Origin: Thioalkalicoccus limnaeus
GTDB taxonomy: Bacteria > Pseudomonadota > Gammaproteobacteria > Chromatiales > Chromatiaceae
DNA length: 64,000 nt
Assembly: GCF_041197575.1 (NCBI RefSeq)
Contig: NZ_JBDKXB010000017.1
Location: forward strand, 1 to 64,000
Direction of reading: 5' to 3'
Shown here: positions 27,513 to 36,425 of the stretch, one piece after another
Layout: the number at the start of each line of letters is the position of its first letter
How positions within the stretch are numbered: the stretch's first letter is position 1
Position numbers and translations under genes: made by a program
Notes under the pieces: generated by a model
Database searches by the model: none
What the model was told of the DNA's origin: nothing
What the model saw: only the letters and a program-made list of their open reading frames with translations

Positions 27513-29507
27513 ATGGTTGCACCTGGTTCTCGATTCCTTTCGTGGGAAGACATATCATCTCACCGCCATCGAGGGGTCGCGCGATCGGCGATCCTGTGGG
27601 CATGCGCGTTGGCGATGCCGCCGGTGGTCCTCGCCGATGTATCCGGGCAATTGCCGTCACTGGTCGTGACGGCGACCCTGACCGAGCGCGACGTGCGCGA
27701 TGCGCCGGGTTCGGTCACCGTCATCACCCGCGAGGACCTCGATGCGTCGCCGGCGCGCGACGTCTTCGACGCCGTGCGCGAGGCGCCGGGGGTGACCATC
27801 TCCGGTGTCGGTTTATCGGGTCGGCGCGTCGTCAACATCCGCGGGCTCGACAGCAAGCATGTCCTTCTGCTGACCGATGGTCGCCGCGTGACGGCGACCG
27901 ACGAATACATCGGGCACTCGGACTACGGCTACGCCTGGGTGCCGTTGCCCGACGTCGAGCGGATCGAGATCGTACGCGGCCCCCTGTCGGCCCTCTATGG
28001 CACGGATGCGATGGGTGGTGTCATCAACGTCATCACGCGGCCGGTCAGCGAGACCTGGCGCGGCGCCGTCCGGGTCCTGGGGGGGGTGACGGATCATGGT
28101 CGCGGCGGCGATGAATACCAGCTCTCGGCATCGGTCTCGGGGCCGCTGGTCGAGGACCGCCTGGGCGTCAAGTTCTCGGCGCTGACGACGCGAGTCGATG
28201 ATACGGCGCTGAAGTCGGATCGACGTTTGACGGAGCTCGAAGGCAAGGACGTGCGGGCCGCGACGGGCTCCGTGACCTTCGTGCCGGTTCCTGGGCAGCG
28301 CATCGAGATCGGCGCGCTTGGCGGTGACGAAGAGCGCTGGCGGGACACCGACCACCGCGGTGGGCCGCCGATCCACACCAGCAGCTACGATCTCTTCCGC
28401 TCTCAGTACTTCCTGAGCTACCGCGGCGAGGCCGGCCCAGCGACCCTGGCGCTCAACGCCTACCGTTCCCGCTTCGATGCGAAGAACCGCACCGATGATC
28501 CCGCGGTTCCGCCGACGACCCGGCAAAACCTGCTCGAGGACGTCATCGACGGGCACGTGACGGTCCCGGTCCTGGAGCGCCATCTGGTCACCTTTGGCGG
28601 CGAGTACCGCGAGGAGACGCTCGAGCATCCAGCCCTCGCACGGGGCAAGGACAGTGCCGACAACCGCGCGCTCTTCGTCCAGGACGAGTGGAGCCTGCTC
28701 GACGACCTGACTCTGACGCTCGGGGTGCGTTACGACGATCAGCGCTTCTTCGGCTCCGAGACCAGCCCGCGGGCCTATCTGGTCTACCACGCCACGCCCC
28801 AGTGGACGGTCCGCGGCGGCTATGGCCAGGGCTTCAAGGCCCCGACGCTGAAGCAACTGTCACCCGAATACAGCTTCGCCGGGGCGCACAGCTTCCGCGG
28901 CAACCCGGATCTGAGACCCGAGCATTCGGACAACTATGAACTGGGCGCCTACTTTTATGGTGACCCCGTCGAGGCCAGTCTGACGCTGTTCCGCAACGAC
29001 ATCGAGGACCTGCTCGCGAACCTGTGCGTCGAGAACTGCGATCAGCGCATCGGTCGGGCCTTCGAGCATATCAACATCAATCAGGCGCGCACGCAGGGGA
29101 TCGAATCCTCGGTCGCATTGGCGCTGCCGCATGGCGTCGGTGTGGCCCTCGACTACACCTACCTCGAGGCCCGCGACGAAAGCAACGGGCGGCGCTTGGC
29201 CGGGCGTCCGTGGGGGACCGGTGCCCTGCGCCTGAGCTGGGATCAGGCACCGTGGGGTTTGAAGCCGCAACTGCGCGCCGAGTACACGGGCACTCAGGTG
29301 CTCTACGGCGCCGGCACGACGCGCTACGACCTGCCCGACTACACCCTGGTGCACCTCAATGTGCGCAAGGACCTCGCGCGCGGGGTTCAAGTCGGGCTCG
29401 GGATCGAGAACCTGACCGATGAGAACCCGCTCGAGAAATCCGCCGATTTCGGCTACCCGGAACGGGGTCGCTTCTTCTACGCCAGTCTCCAAGCGCAATT
29501 CGACTAG
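27513..29507 (+). CDS. TonB-dependent outer-membrane receptor (BtuB/CirA-like)
   Basis: A 664-residue gated porin. A signal peptide ending near VVLA is followed by a TonB box-like SLVVTATL, a plug domain (about 60-180; RRVVNIRGLDSKHVLLLTDG and GPLSALYGTDAMGGVINVIT), and a beta-barrel ending in the typical aromatic FFYASLQAQFD. The ATG has GGAGG 5 nt upstream. It is followed after 21 nt by the CobN-like gene, then ExbB-like and DUF2149 genes. The same order is known in Pseudomonas as a zinc-responsive locus, so the cargo may be a metal, metallophore or metallated tetrapyrrole; this is inference. Confidence 0.9.
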   Translation: MVAPGSRFLSWEDISSHRHRGVARSAILWACALAMPPVVLADVSGQLPSLVVTATLTERDVRDAPGSVTVITREDLDASPARDVFDAVREAPGVTISGVGLSGRRVVNIRGLDSKHVLLLTDGRRVTATDEYIGHSDYGYAWVPLPDVERIEIVRGPLSALYGTDAMGGVINVITRPVSETWRGAVRVLGGVTDHGRGGDEYQLSASVSGPLVEDRLGVKFSALTTRVDDTALKSDRRLTELEGKDVRAATGSVTFVPVPGQRIEIGALGGDEERWRDTDHRGGPPIHTSSYDLFRSQYFLSYRGEAGPATLALNAYRSRFDAKNRTDDPAVPPTTRQNLLEDVIDGHVTVPVLERHLVTFGGEYREETLEHPALARGKDSADNRALFVQDEWSLLDDLTLTLGVRYDDQRFFGSETSPRAYLVYHATPQWTVRGGYGQGFKAPTLKQLSPEYSFAGAHSFRGNPDLRPEHSDNYELGAYFYGDPVEASLTLFRNDIEDLLANLCVENCDQRIGRAFEHININQARTQGIESSVALALPHGVGVALDYTYLEARDESNGRRLAGRPWGTGALRLSWDQAPWGLKPQLRAEYTGTQVLYGAGTTRYDLPDYTLVHLNVRKDLARGVQVGLGIENLTDENPLEKSADFGYPERGRFFYASLQAQFD

Positions 29508-29528
29508 CCAACATCTTGGGAGTAACGC

Positions 29529-32500
29529 ATGACAGGTATCGGTAACCGTTGGCCGGCCGCCACGTGGCTTCTGCTCGGTTCCATCGCGGCGCTGATCTTG
29601 GTGTTCATGATCAAACCGCCAACGGCGCCGCGGGGTGCCAGCGCGGCGGCCCCGGATCTGGTGATCCTGACCAATGACTTCGTGCTGGCCGGCAAGTTCG
29701 AGGCCGTCGCCGACGCCGCGCGCGGCAGCGGCCTGAATCTGGACGTCGTGAACCTGGACGACACGGACCTTACGCGGCTCGCGGAGACCTTGGCGGGTGC
29801 CCGGCTGGCGTTGCTCGACACGCCGCGGGAGACCGATGCGGAGCAAGCCCTCGAGATGGCTCGCGAGGCGCTCGAGGAGACGGGCACTCCCTGGCTGTTG
29901 GTCGCGGCGCAGGGTCCGCAGTCCGAAGGGCTCGACGCCGAGCGGGTCGAGATCCTCTACGACTATTACCGGCAGGGCGGGGTCACCAACTTCGAGCGTC
30001 TGTTCGCGTATCTGAAACATCAGTTCTGGGGTGATGGCCTGGTCGCGGTGCCGCCGCCGCTGGTTTTTCCGGAAAAGGGGATCTACCACCCGCGGCATCC
30101 GGATCTCGTGTTGGGCGATCTGGCCGATTACCTCGATTGGCTTGGCCCCGAGCGCGCCGAATCACGGCCGCGGATCGGGGTTGCGATCCACCACACCGCC
30201 GTCTCGAACGCCGTGACCGACTTCGTCGACGACCTGATCTCGCGGCTCGAGGCCGCCGGGGCCGTGCCGGTCGTCTTCTACCACCCGGTCATGCCGAGCC
30301 CGGGCGATCTGGATCTGCTGTTCCACGATGGTCAAGCGGCGATCGATGTGTTGATCAACTACCAGGTCATGTACCTGGGCGAGCGCAGCGAGGATTACGC
30401 GCGGCTCGATGTGCCCGTGTTGCAGGCGATCAGTTGGCGTAGCGGCGACGAGGCCGAGTGGGCGGCCAGCGCCGAGGGATTGCCGATGGGCGGGGTGCCC
30501 TTCTACCTGGCGATCCCCGAACAGGCCGGTCTGATCGATCCGCTGGTCGTGGCCGCCGTCGACGAGGGGCGTCTCGTCGCGATCCCCGAGCAGGCGCAGG
30601 CGCTGGTCGACAAGGCCTTGCGCATGGCGCGGTTGCGCGACACGCCCTATGCCGATAAGCGGGTCGCCGTGATGTTCTACAATTATCCGCCCGGCGAGAA
30701 GAACCTGGCGGCCTCATTCCTCAACGTGCCGCGCAGCCTGGCTGTGATCAGCGAGGCGCTCGCGGAGGCCGGGTATCGGGTCGAGCCGGTCGACGAGGAG
30801 CAGATGATCGCCGAGGGGCCGGCCTTGCTGGCCCCCTTCTATCGACCCGAGGAAGTCGGTGGACTGCTCGAACGGGGCCTGGCCGATCGCCTGCCGTTGG
30901 CCGATTACGAGGCCTGGTTCGCGACCCTGCCGGCCGAGGTACGCGAGCGGATCGAAGAGCGCTGGGGGCGGGCGGGCGAGCATCCGATGGTGATCGAGGA
31001 CGAAGGTTCGGCCTTCTTCGTCATCCCGCGCATCGCGCGCGATCACTTGATCATTCTGCCGCAGCCGCCGCGCGGCCAGCCCGGAGAACCTCCGGAACGC
31101 TCGATCTACCACGATACCCGCGTCCCGGTTAATCACTTTTATCTGGCCGCCTACTTGTATGTCCGCGAGGTGTTCGGCGCCGACGCGCTGATCCATCTGG
31201 GGACCCACGGGACCCAAGAATGGATGCCCGGCAAGGAGCGCGGCCTGTCGATCCATGACGACCCCTACTTGGTGCTTGGCGATCTGCCGGTGGCCTACCC
31301 CTACATCGTCGACAACATCGGCGAGGCGACACAGGCGAAACGTCGCGGTCGAGCCGTGACCATCAGCCATCAGACCCCGCCCTTCGCACCGGCGGGGCTC
31401 CATCAAGAGCTGATGCCATTGCACGATCTGATTCACGAGTGGGAGCTGCTCGATCAAGGTGCGGTCAAGTTGCAGACCGAGCAGGCGATCATCGCTGAGG
31501 CCGGGAAACTCAACCTGCTCGAGGATCTCGGTTGGTCCGAGGATGAGGCCGTCGCGGACTTCGTCGGCTTCGAGCGGGAATTGCACGACTACCTGCATGA
31601 TCTCGCCCAGTCGGCGCAACCGCTTGGTCTGCATACGCTGGGCGTGGCCCCCGTGTCGAAGCATCGCCTGACTACGGTCATGCAGATGCTTGGCGAGGAT
31701 CTGTATCGGCTGCTGCCGATCGATGAACCCGAAGAACTGTTCGTCGACGACTATCAGCGCCTGACGGAGACCGAACCCTTTCGTTTTCTCGAGCGTCATC
31801 TGATCGATGGCGAACCCGCACCCGACGAGCAGTCATCGGAGCTGGTCGCGCTGGCCCGCGACTATTACGCGCGGCTCGCGGCGGCCGAGGAGCTGGCCGG
31901 GCTCTCGACCGTCCTCGATGGGCGTTATCTAGCGACCCGCTACGGGGGTGATCCGATCCGCAATCCCGAAAGCCTGCCGACGGGCCGCAATCACTATGGC
32001 TTCGATCCGTCGAAGCTACCGACCGAGCAGGCCTACATCGCGGGCGGGGCGGCCTTGGCGGCGCTGATCGAGGCCCACCGAAGGGAGCAGGGCCGCCCGC
32101 CGGAGAAACTCGCCTTCTCGCTGTGGTCGGTCGAAGCGATGCGTCATCTGGGCGTGCTCGAGGCGCAGGTCTTCCATGCCCTCGGTGTGCGCCCGGTCTG
32201 GGATCGGGGTGGGCGCATCACCGATATCGAGGTGATCCCGCGCGAGGAGCTCGGCCGACCACGGATCGACGTCGTGGTCTCGGCGACGGGCCTGTACCGC
32301 GATCATTTCCCGAACGTGATGAATCACATCGCGCAGGCCGTTGTTCGGGTCGCCGAGCTCGATGAACCCGACAACGCGGTGCGGGCCAACACGCTGGCGT
32401 TGGAGCGCCGCTTCCTGGCCGACGGGATGGACGCCGACGAGGCCCGGGATCTGGCCTTGACCCGGATCTTCTCGAACCAGAGCGGCACCTACGGGACGAA

Positions 32501-33458
32501 TCTCGACGACGCGACGCTCGCGTCCGATACCTGGGACGACGAGGCGAAACTGGCCGAGCTCTATCTGGCGCGGATGCAGTACACCTACGGCCCAGATACC
32601 GCGAGGTGGGGTCGCAAGCCGGATGGGCTGAACCTCTATGCCCAGCAGCTCGAGGGCGTCGACGGGGCCGTGCTGTCGCGCTCGTCGAACCTCTACGGGA
32701 TGCTCTCGACCGACGATCCGTTCCAGTATCTCGGTGGCCTCGCGCTCGCGGTTCGCCACCTGACCGGACAGAGTCCGAGCCTGTACATCAGCAACCTGCG
32801 TGATCCGAACACGCAGGATCGGATCGACTCGGCGGCCCGCTTCCTCGCCACCGAGTTGCGCGCGCGTTACCTTCATCCGCAGTGGATCCAGGCCATGCAG
32901 GCGGAAGGGTACGGCGGCACGCTGAACATCGTCGATACCATCAACAACTTCTGGGGCTGGCAGGCGACCGCGCCGGAGATCGTCCGCGATGACCAGTGGC
33001 AGGCGTTCTTCGACGTCTACGTCGAGGACTCGCTCGGGCTCGCTATCCGCGAATGGTTCGAGAGCCATAATCCGACCGCCCTGGCCCAGGTCGCCGAACG
33101 GATGCTGGAGGCGATCCGCAAGGACTACTGGGAGGCCAGCGAGGCGACCCTGTCGGCCCTGGTCGAGGTCTACCTGGACGCGGTCGAGCGCCATGGCTAC
33201 CGGGCCGCGAGCAGCCTGGTCGATCCCTATGTGCGCGAGCTCGCGGCCGGCTTCGGACTCGAAGGTCTCGTGCCGCCGGATGCCGACGCCGCCGTCGGCA
33301 ATCCGCCGCCGGTTACGGGTCAGGTCCTGGAGCCGAAGGCCAATCATGCCGCCGCATTCTCGACGGCCGATCAGGTCGTTTGGCTTTTGATTCTGCTCAT
33401 CGCGGTCACGGCCGGTGGCGCGGTCCATCAGTGGCGTGCGCAGCGCGCGCCAGCCTGA
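29529..33458 (+). CDS. Membrane-anchored CobN/ChlH-like protein
   Basis: A 1309-residue member of the CobN / magnesium-chelatase H family. In CobNST, CobN inserts cobalt into hydrogenobyrinate diamide. This copy has an N-terminal membrane helix (about residues 12-30, WLLLGSIAALILVFMI) and another near the C-terminus (VVWLLILLIAVTAGGAV), so most of the chain probably faces the periplasm. The chelatase motif HLGTHGTQEWMPGKERGLS is retained. No CobS/CobT-type AAA partner is present; the neighbours are a TonB receptor, an ExbB-like protein and a DUF2149 protein. A role in binding, loading or stripping a metal-tetrapyrrole during import is a guess. Confidence 0.85.
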   Translation: MTGIGNRWPAATWLLLGSIAALILVFMIKPPTAPRGASAAAPDLVILTNDFVLAGKFEAVADAARGSGLNLDVVNLDDTDLTRLAETLAGARLALLDTPRETDAEQALEMAREALEETGTPWLLVAAQGPQSEGLDAERVEILYDYYRQGGVTNFERLFAYLKHQFWGDGLVAVPPPLVFPEKGIYHPRHPDLVLGDLADYLDWLGPERAESRPRIGVAIHHTAVSNAVTDFVDDLISRLEAAGAVPVVFYHPVMPSPGDLDLLFHDGQAAIDVLINYQVMYLGERSEDYARLDVPVLQAISWRSGDEAEWAASAEGLPMGGVPFYLAIPEQAGLIDPLVVAAVDEGRLVAIPEQAQALVDKALRMARLRDTPYADKRVAVMFYNYPPGEKNLAASFLNVPRSLAVISEALAEAGYRVEPVDEEQMIAEGPALLAPFYRPEEVGGLLERGLADRLPLADYEAWFATLPAEVRERIEERWGRAGEHPMVIEDEGSAFFVIPRIARDHLIILPQPPRGQPGEPPERSIYHDTRVPVNHFYLAAYLYVREVFGADALIHLGTHGTQEWMPGKERGLSIHDDPYLVLGDLPVAYPYIVDNIGEATQAKRRGRAVTISHQTPPFAPAGLHQELMPLHDLIHEWELLDQGAVKLQTEQAIIAEAGKLNLLEDLGWSEDEAVADFVGFERELHDYLHDLAQSAQPLGLHTLGVAPVSKHRLTTVMQMLGEDLYRLLPIDEPEELFVDDYQRLTETEPFRFLERHLIDGEPAPDEQSSELVALARDYYARLAAAEELAGLSTVLDGRYLATRYGGDPIRNPESLPTGRNHYGFDPSKLPTEQAYIAGGAALAALIEAHRREQGRPPEKLAFSLWSVEAMRHLGVLEAQVFHALGVRPVWDRGGRITDIEVIPREELGRPRIDVVVSATGLYRDHFPNVMNHIAQAVVRVAELDEPDNAVRANTLALERRFLADGMDADEARDLALTRIFSNQSGTYGTNLDDATLASDTWDDEAKLAELYLARMQYTYGPDTARWGRKPDGLNLYAQQLEGVDGAVLSRSSNLYGMLSTDDPFQYLGGLALAVRHLTGQSPSLYISNLRDPNTQDRIDSAARFLATELRARYLHPQWIQAMQAEGYGGTLNIVDTINNFWGWQATAPEIVRDDQWQAFFDVYVEDSLGLAIREWFESHNPTALAQVAERMLEAIRKDYWEASEATLSALVEVYLDAVERHGYRAASSLVDPYVRELAAGFGLEGLVPPDADAAVGNPPPVTGQVLEPKANHAAAFSTADQVVWLLILLIAVTAGGAVHQWRAQRAPA

Positions 33459-33530
33459 TCGGTAACGACAGTCGCGACATCGAATCCAGCACTTGTTTCT
33501 TCTTCTCACACCTGAAGCGAGCCAATCCGC

Positions 33531-34001
33531 ATGCAAGCCTTGGAAACCCTGATGTACCAATTGGCGCAGCTCTTCCTCGCGCCGGTCCTGTTGATCATCC
33601 TCGCGCTGTTCCTGTTCGCCTTCTTCAGCCTGGGGAGCTTCGCGATGGAGGCCTGGCAGCGGCGTCGCGGGCAGGCGTCGCCCTTGTATCGGCATTGGCA
33701 ACGTGCCGGGGGCGGCGCCGAAGACCTGGAATTGTGGATCCTGCGCCGTCTTGAGGTCCTGCGCCTCGCCACCCGGACCGGGCCGATGCTGGGCCTGGTC
33801 GCGACCATGATCCCGATGGGTCCGGCGCTGATGTCGTTGACCGCAGGCGATGCGGCCGGCGTCAGCGAGCACCTGGTCATCGCCTTCGCGGCCGTCATCG
33901 TGGCCCTGATCGCCGCATCGATTTCGTTCTGGGTGCTGACCGTCCGGCGTCGCTGGCTGCTCGGCGATCTGCGCGCGATGGAGGAGCAGGGCCATGTCTG
34001 A
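33531..34001 (+). CDS. ExbB/TolQ/MotA-family proton-channel subunit
   Basis: A 156-residue inner-membrane protein with three hydrophobic segments: about residues 15-38, 85-105 and 115-140. The pattern LATRTGPMLGLVATMIPMGPAL matches the conserved TM2 start of TolQ/ExbB proteins. It is short but complete for the small versions found next to CobN-like genes. It lies 72 nt after the CobN-like gene and overlaps the DUF2149 gene by 8 bp. Together they may form a dedicated energising complex for this locus. Confidence 0.85.
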   Translation: MQALETLMYQLAQLFLAPVLLIILALFLFAFFSLGSFAMEAWQRRRGQASPLYRHWQRAGGGAEDLELWILRRLEVLRLATRTGPMLGLVATMIPMGPALMSLTAGDAAGVSEHLVIAFAAVIVALIAASISFWVLTVRRRWLLGDLRAMEEQGHV

Positions 34002-34338
34002 CGAGGCGCTGCGGCCGGTGCGCCGCCGTTATCTGGAGAGCGAGGAGGCCGACGATCCGGTGCTGTCGGTCGTCAACATCGTCGATGTCTTCCTCGTGGT
34101 CATCGCCGTGCTCGTGATCATCCTGATGCAGAACCCGCTGAACCCGTTCCGCCAGGATGACGTGGTCGTGGTCGTCAATCCCGGCCAGGAGGACATGCAG
34201 ATCCTGATCAAGGAGGGGCAGGAGTTGACCCAGTACGAGGCCACCGGCGCAATCGGCGAAGGGCAGGGGATCCGGGCCGGCATCGCCTATCGGCTCGCCG
34301 ATGGCAGCCTGATCTATGTGCCGGAAGGGGACGATTAG
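33994..34338 (+). CDS. DUF2149 protein, ExbD-like partner
   Basis: A 114-residue protein with one membrane helix (about 29-46, NIVDVFLVVIAVLVIIL) and a periplasmic tail ending YVPEGDD. The helix carries an Asp (NIVDVF), as the proton-carrying helix of ExbD/TolR does. I recognise the family as DUF2149, usually beside CobN-like and ExbB-like genes. Start codon ATG overlaps the ExbB-like gene. Last gene of the uptake operon before the accessory island. Confidence 0.8.
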   Translation: MSDEALRPVRRRYLESEEADDPVLSVVNIVDVFLVVIAVLVIILMQNPLNPFRQDDVVVVVNPGQEDMQILIKEGQELTQYEATGAIGEGQGIRAGIAYRLADGSLIYVPEGDD

Positions 34339-34470
34339 TTCCTTGCCATGAAAGACCTCGTAACAGCATGTATTGAAAATGTTTTGATCTGGTAGCGGCG
34401 AGCGCCAGGGCAGCAGCCCGTTAGGCTGAAACAACCCTTCACGGGCTCTGAAGGCAGAGTCAGGCGCTGG

Positions 34471-35211
34471 TTGAGTAGGCTGTCAGCGGACGTTCAACCA
34501 CATTCGAGGCCGCTGCCAGCTACCGAGGGCTACATCTACCCGAAGCACGAGCGCGCGGTGCGCGATCTGCTGCGCAAGCGCAGCCAACTGGTCCATCAGC
34601 ACACCGCCAACCTACAGTCGATCCAGAATCTCCTGCCGCGCGACCTGGGTCACTCGCTCAGTGCCAACCAGATCCGGCACTTGAGCTATGAGGAGATCAA
34701 CCGCCTGCTGCCGGATGCTGACATGGCCCTGGCGGTGCAGGCCACATTGGCGGTCATGCGCACCCAGGAGGAGGTCATCGCCTTGCTGGAGCGGCAAGTC
34801 AAGGCCAAGATCCGGCTGCGCCCGGCCTTCAAGCTGTTGCTCACCGTCAGTGGCATCGGCGAGATCCTGGGCCTGACCATCATGCTCGAGACCGGCGATA
34901 TCGCCCGCTTTGCCAAGGCCGGCAACGACGCCTCCTATTGCCGCTGTGTGGGCAGTGCACATCTGAGCAACGGCAAGCGCAAGGGACAGGGCAACACCAA
35001 GAATGGCAACAAATATCTGGCTTGGGCCTTCATCGAGGCGGCCAACTTCGCGGTGCGCTACAACCCGCGGATCAAGCGTTACTACCAGCGCAAGCGCGCC
35101 CGCACGAACGGCCTCATCGCCATCAAGACGGTCGCCCACAAGCTGGCCCGGGCGTGCTTCTACATCTTGAGGGATCAGGTGAGATTCGATGTCACTAAGG
35201 CCTTTGCCTGA
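34471..35211 (+). mobile_element. IS110-family transposase, C-terminal part only
   Basis: The recognisable sequence starts at GYIYPKHERAVRDLL and runs through the C-terminal Transposase_20 region: LLTVSGIGEILGLTIMLETGDI, then FAKAGNDASYCRCVGSAHLS with the SNGKRKGQGNTKNGNKYL loop. The N-terminal RuvC-like DEDD nuclease half (about 130 residues) is missing, and the first 18 residues of the frame are unrelated. The element is thus truncated at its left side and should not move by itself. It marks the left edge of the accessory island, 130 bp after DUF2149. Confidence 0.85.
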
Positions 35212-35764
35212 ATCGGGCGGCGGCGCCGAGCTCGCGATGGGGTTGGCTGACAACCACCAGAACTGATTCGGCCGGCGTCGTCTCCCATCATCCAACCGGA
35301 CGTCAGAGCAGGTTAAGACGGATGCGCCTCGGTCATGAGCCAGAATGGGGTTGGACCTCCGAGCCGGAGGAGCCAATGATCTGTGAACACGGGCGGCTCA
35401 ATAGCCGCCCGCGCGTGACGGACCAACGGCGTCCCTCACACGCGGGCGGCGCCATTGAAGAGCCACGCCCGCGGCACGTGGACATGGCCGGGAACCGACG
35501 CATTTCTGGGGCTCCAGCGAGCCAGGGGCCGGCCCTCGACCTCTCAGGAGGCGAGACCAGGGCCTTGATCCAGAAGGGTGACTGGTGCGGATCTGTGAGG
35601 CTCCGTCACCGCCGGAATGAAAGCTGAAGGCGCGCACAGGATCGAAGACCGTCGCTCGACGCCAATTTCAACAACGTGGCCTCGGTCACGAACGAAGAAA
35701 TGCGCTTTGTTGATCGAGGGCAGCTAAATGGTGACACGATTCGTGCCGCGCCGTCGGGCTCGAC
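35212..35764 (+). other. IS110 right flank, possible guide-RNA end
   Basis: There is no protein-coding gene here. The first 430 bp after the transposase are noncoding and include paired sequences: a perfect 8-bp stem GGGCGGCT / AGCCGCCC with a CAAT loop at 35391-35410. IS1111-group members of IS110 keep their bridge (guide) RNA gene downstream of the transposase. This stretch is where it would lie, but I cannot fold or align it, so the call is weak. Confidence 0.3.
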
Positions 35765-35929
35765 TTAGAAGCGCTTCAGGGTCACCCGCTCGCCGTTGAT
35801 CAGGGCGACCACCGTCTCGCCGTCCTCGGCCGTCTGGCGCTGTTCGACGAGGATGATGTCGCCGTCCTGGATCTGGTCGTCGGTAATCGAGTGGCCGCGC
35901 ACGCGCAGCGCGTAGCTGTTCTTGCGCAT
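35765..35929 (-). pseudogene. lexA: LexA C-terminal domain fragment
   Basis: A 54-residue fragment resembling the self-cleaving S24 peptidase domain of LexA: YALRVRGHSITDDQIQDGD, where the Ser of GHSI fits the nucleophile, and VTLKRF, where the Lys fits the general base. The DNA-binding half is missing, and a stop follows KRF, so about 40 C-terminal residues are gone too. It abuts an IS66 fragment on its 5' side. It cannot act as a repressor. Confidence 0.7.
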
Positions 35930-35933
35930 CCGC

Positions 35934-36087
35934 GCGACGGTTGACGAAGACGAACAGATGCCCGGACAGCAGATCCTGGGCAACCGCGTGCTGCGTCAAG
36001 GCGATCAACCCGGCGGAGGATTTGCGCATGTCCATGAAACGGCCGTAGTAGGGATGCCTGCGTGCGCCCTTCCGGGAAGAACATCAC
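35934..36087 (-). mobile_element. IS66-type TnpB (Orf2) remnant
   Basis: The start of an IS66 accessory protein: FFPEGRTQ from 36084, then after a frameshift near 36050 YYGRFMDMRKSSAGLIALTQ, ending at SGHLFVFVNRR. About 50 of the usual 115 residues remain. It joins the LexA fragment directly. No IS66 transposase (TnpC) is visible. Confidence 0.7.
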
Positions 36088-36425
36088 CCGCGCCCCAGGC
36101 GCAGCACCACACTCCCGCCGAGATCCAGTTTCAGATCCCGGGAGAGCCCATCCGTGCGCGGCGCCGACAGCACACGCAGATCGAGAAACACCGACGACGA
36201 CCCACTGTCAGACGCCACTGGCCCGCTCAACAAGGGCCTGCCATTCAGCGCGGCTGCGCCGCATCCCCGTGCTCATCGTGGTCTCTTGTCGTGATCAAGG
36301 ACAGGGACCATTGCCCGCATCTCCCGCGCGCAGAACAGAACACCAGCCGGTTGCCGGTTACCGATCTGGAGCCGCCCAAGAAGATCGCGAATGCCAAGAA
36401 GACGGGCCCCCCATCCTTTCCCTCC
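36088..36425. other. No gene recognised
   Basis: A 338-bp stretch between the IS66 remnant and the DUF4236 gene. Open frames here show no recognisable similarity, and base composition is mixed. It is probably decayed mobile-element sequence. Confidence 0.4.

Noticed and set aside
32016..33995. 659-codon open frame antisense to the CobN-like gene
   Set aside because: It is a high-GC shadow frame; the plus-strand product is a full-length recognisable protein.
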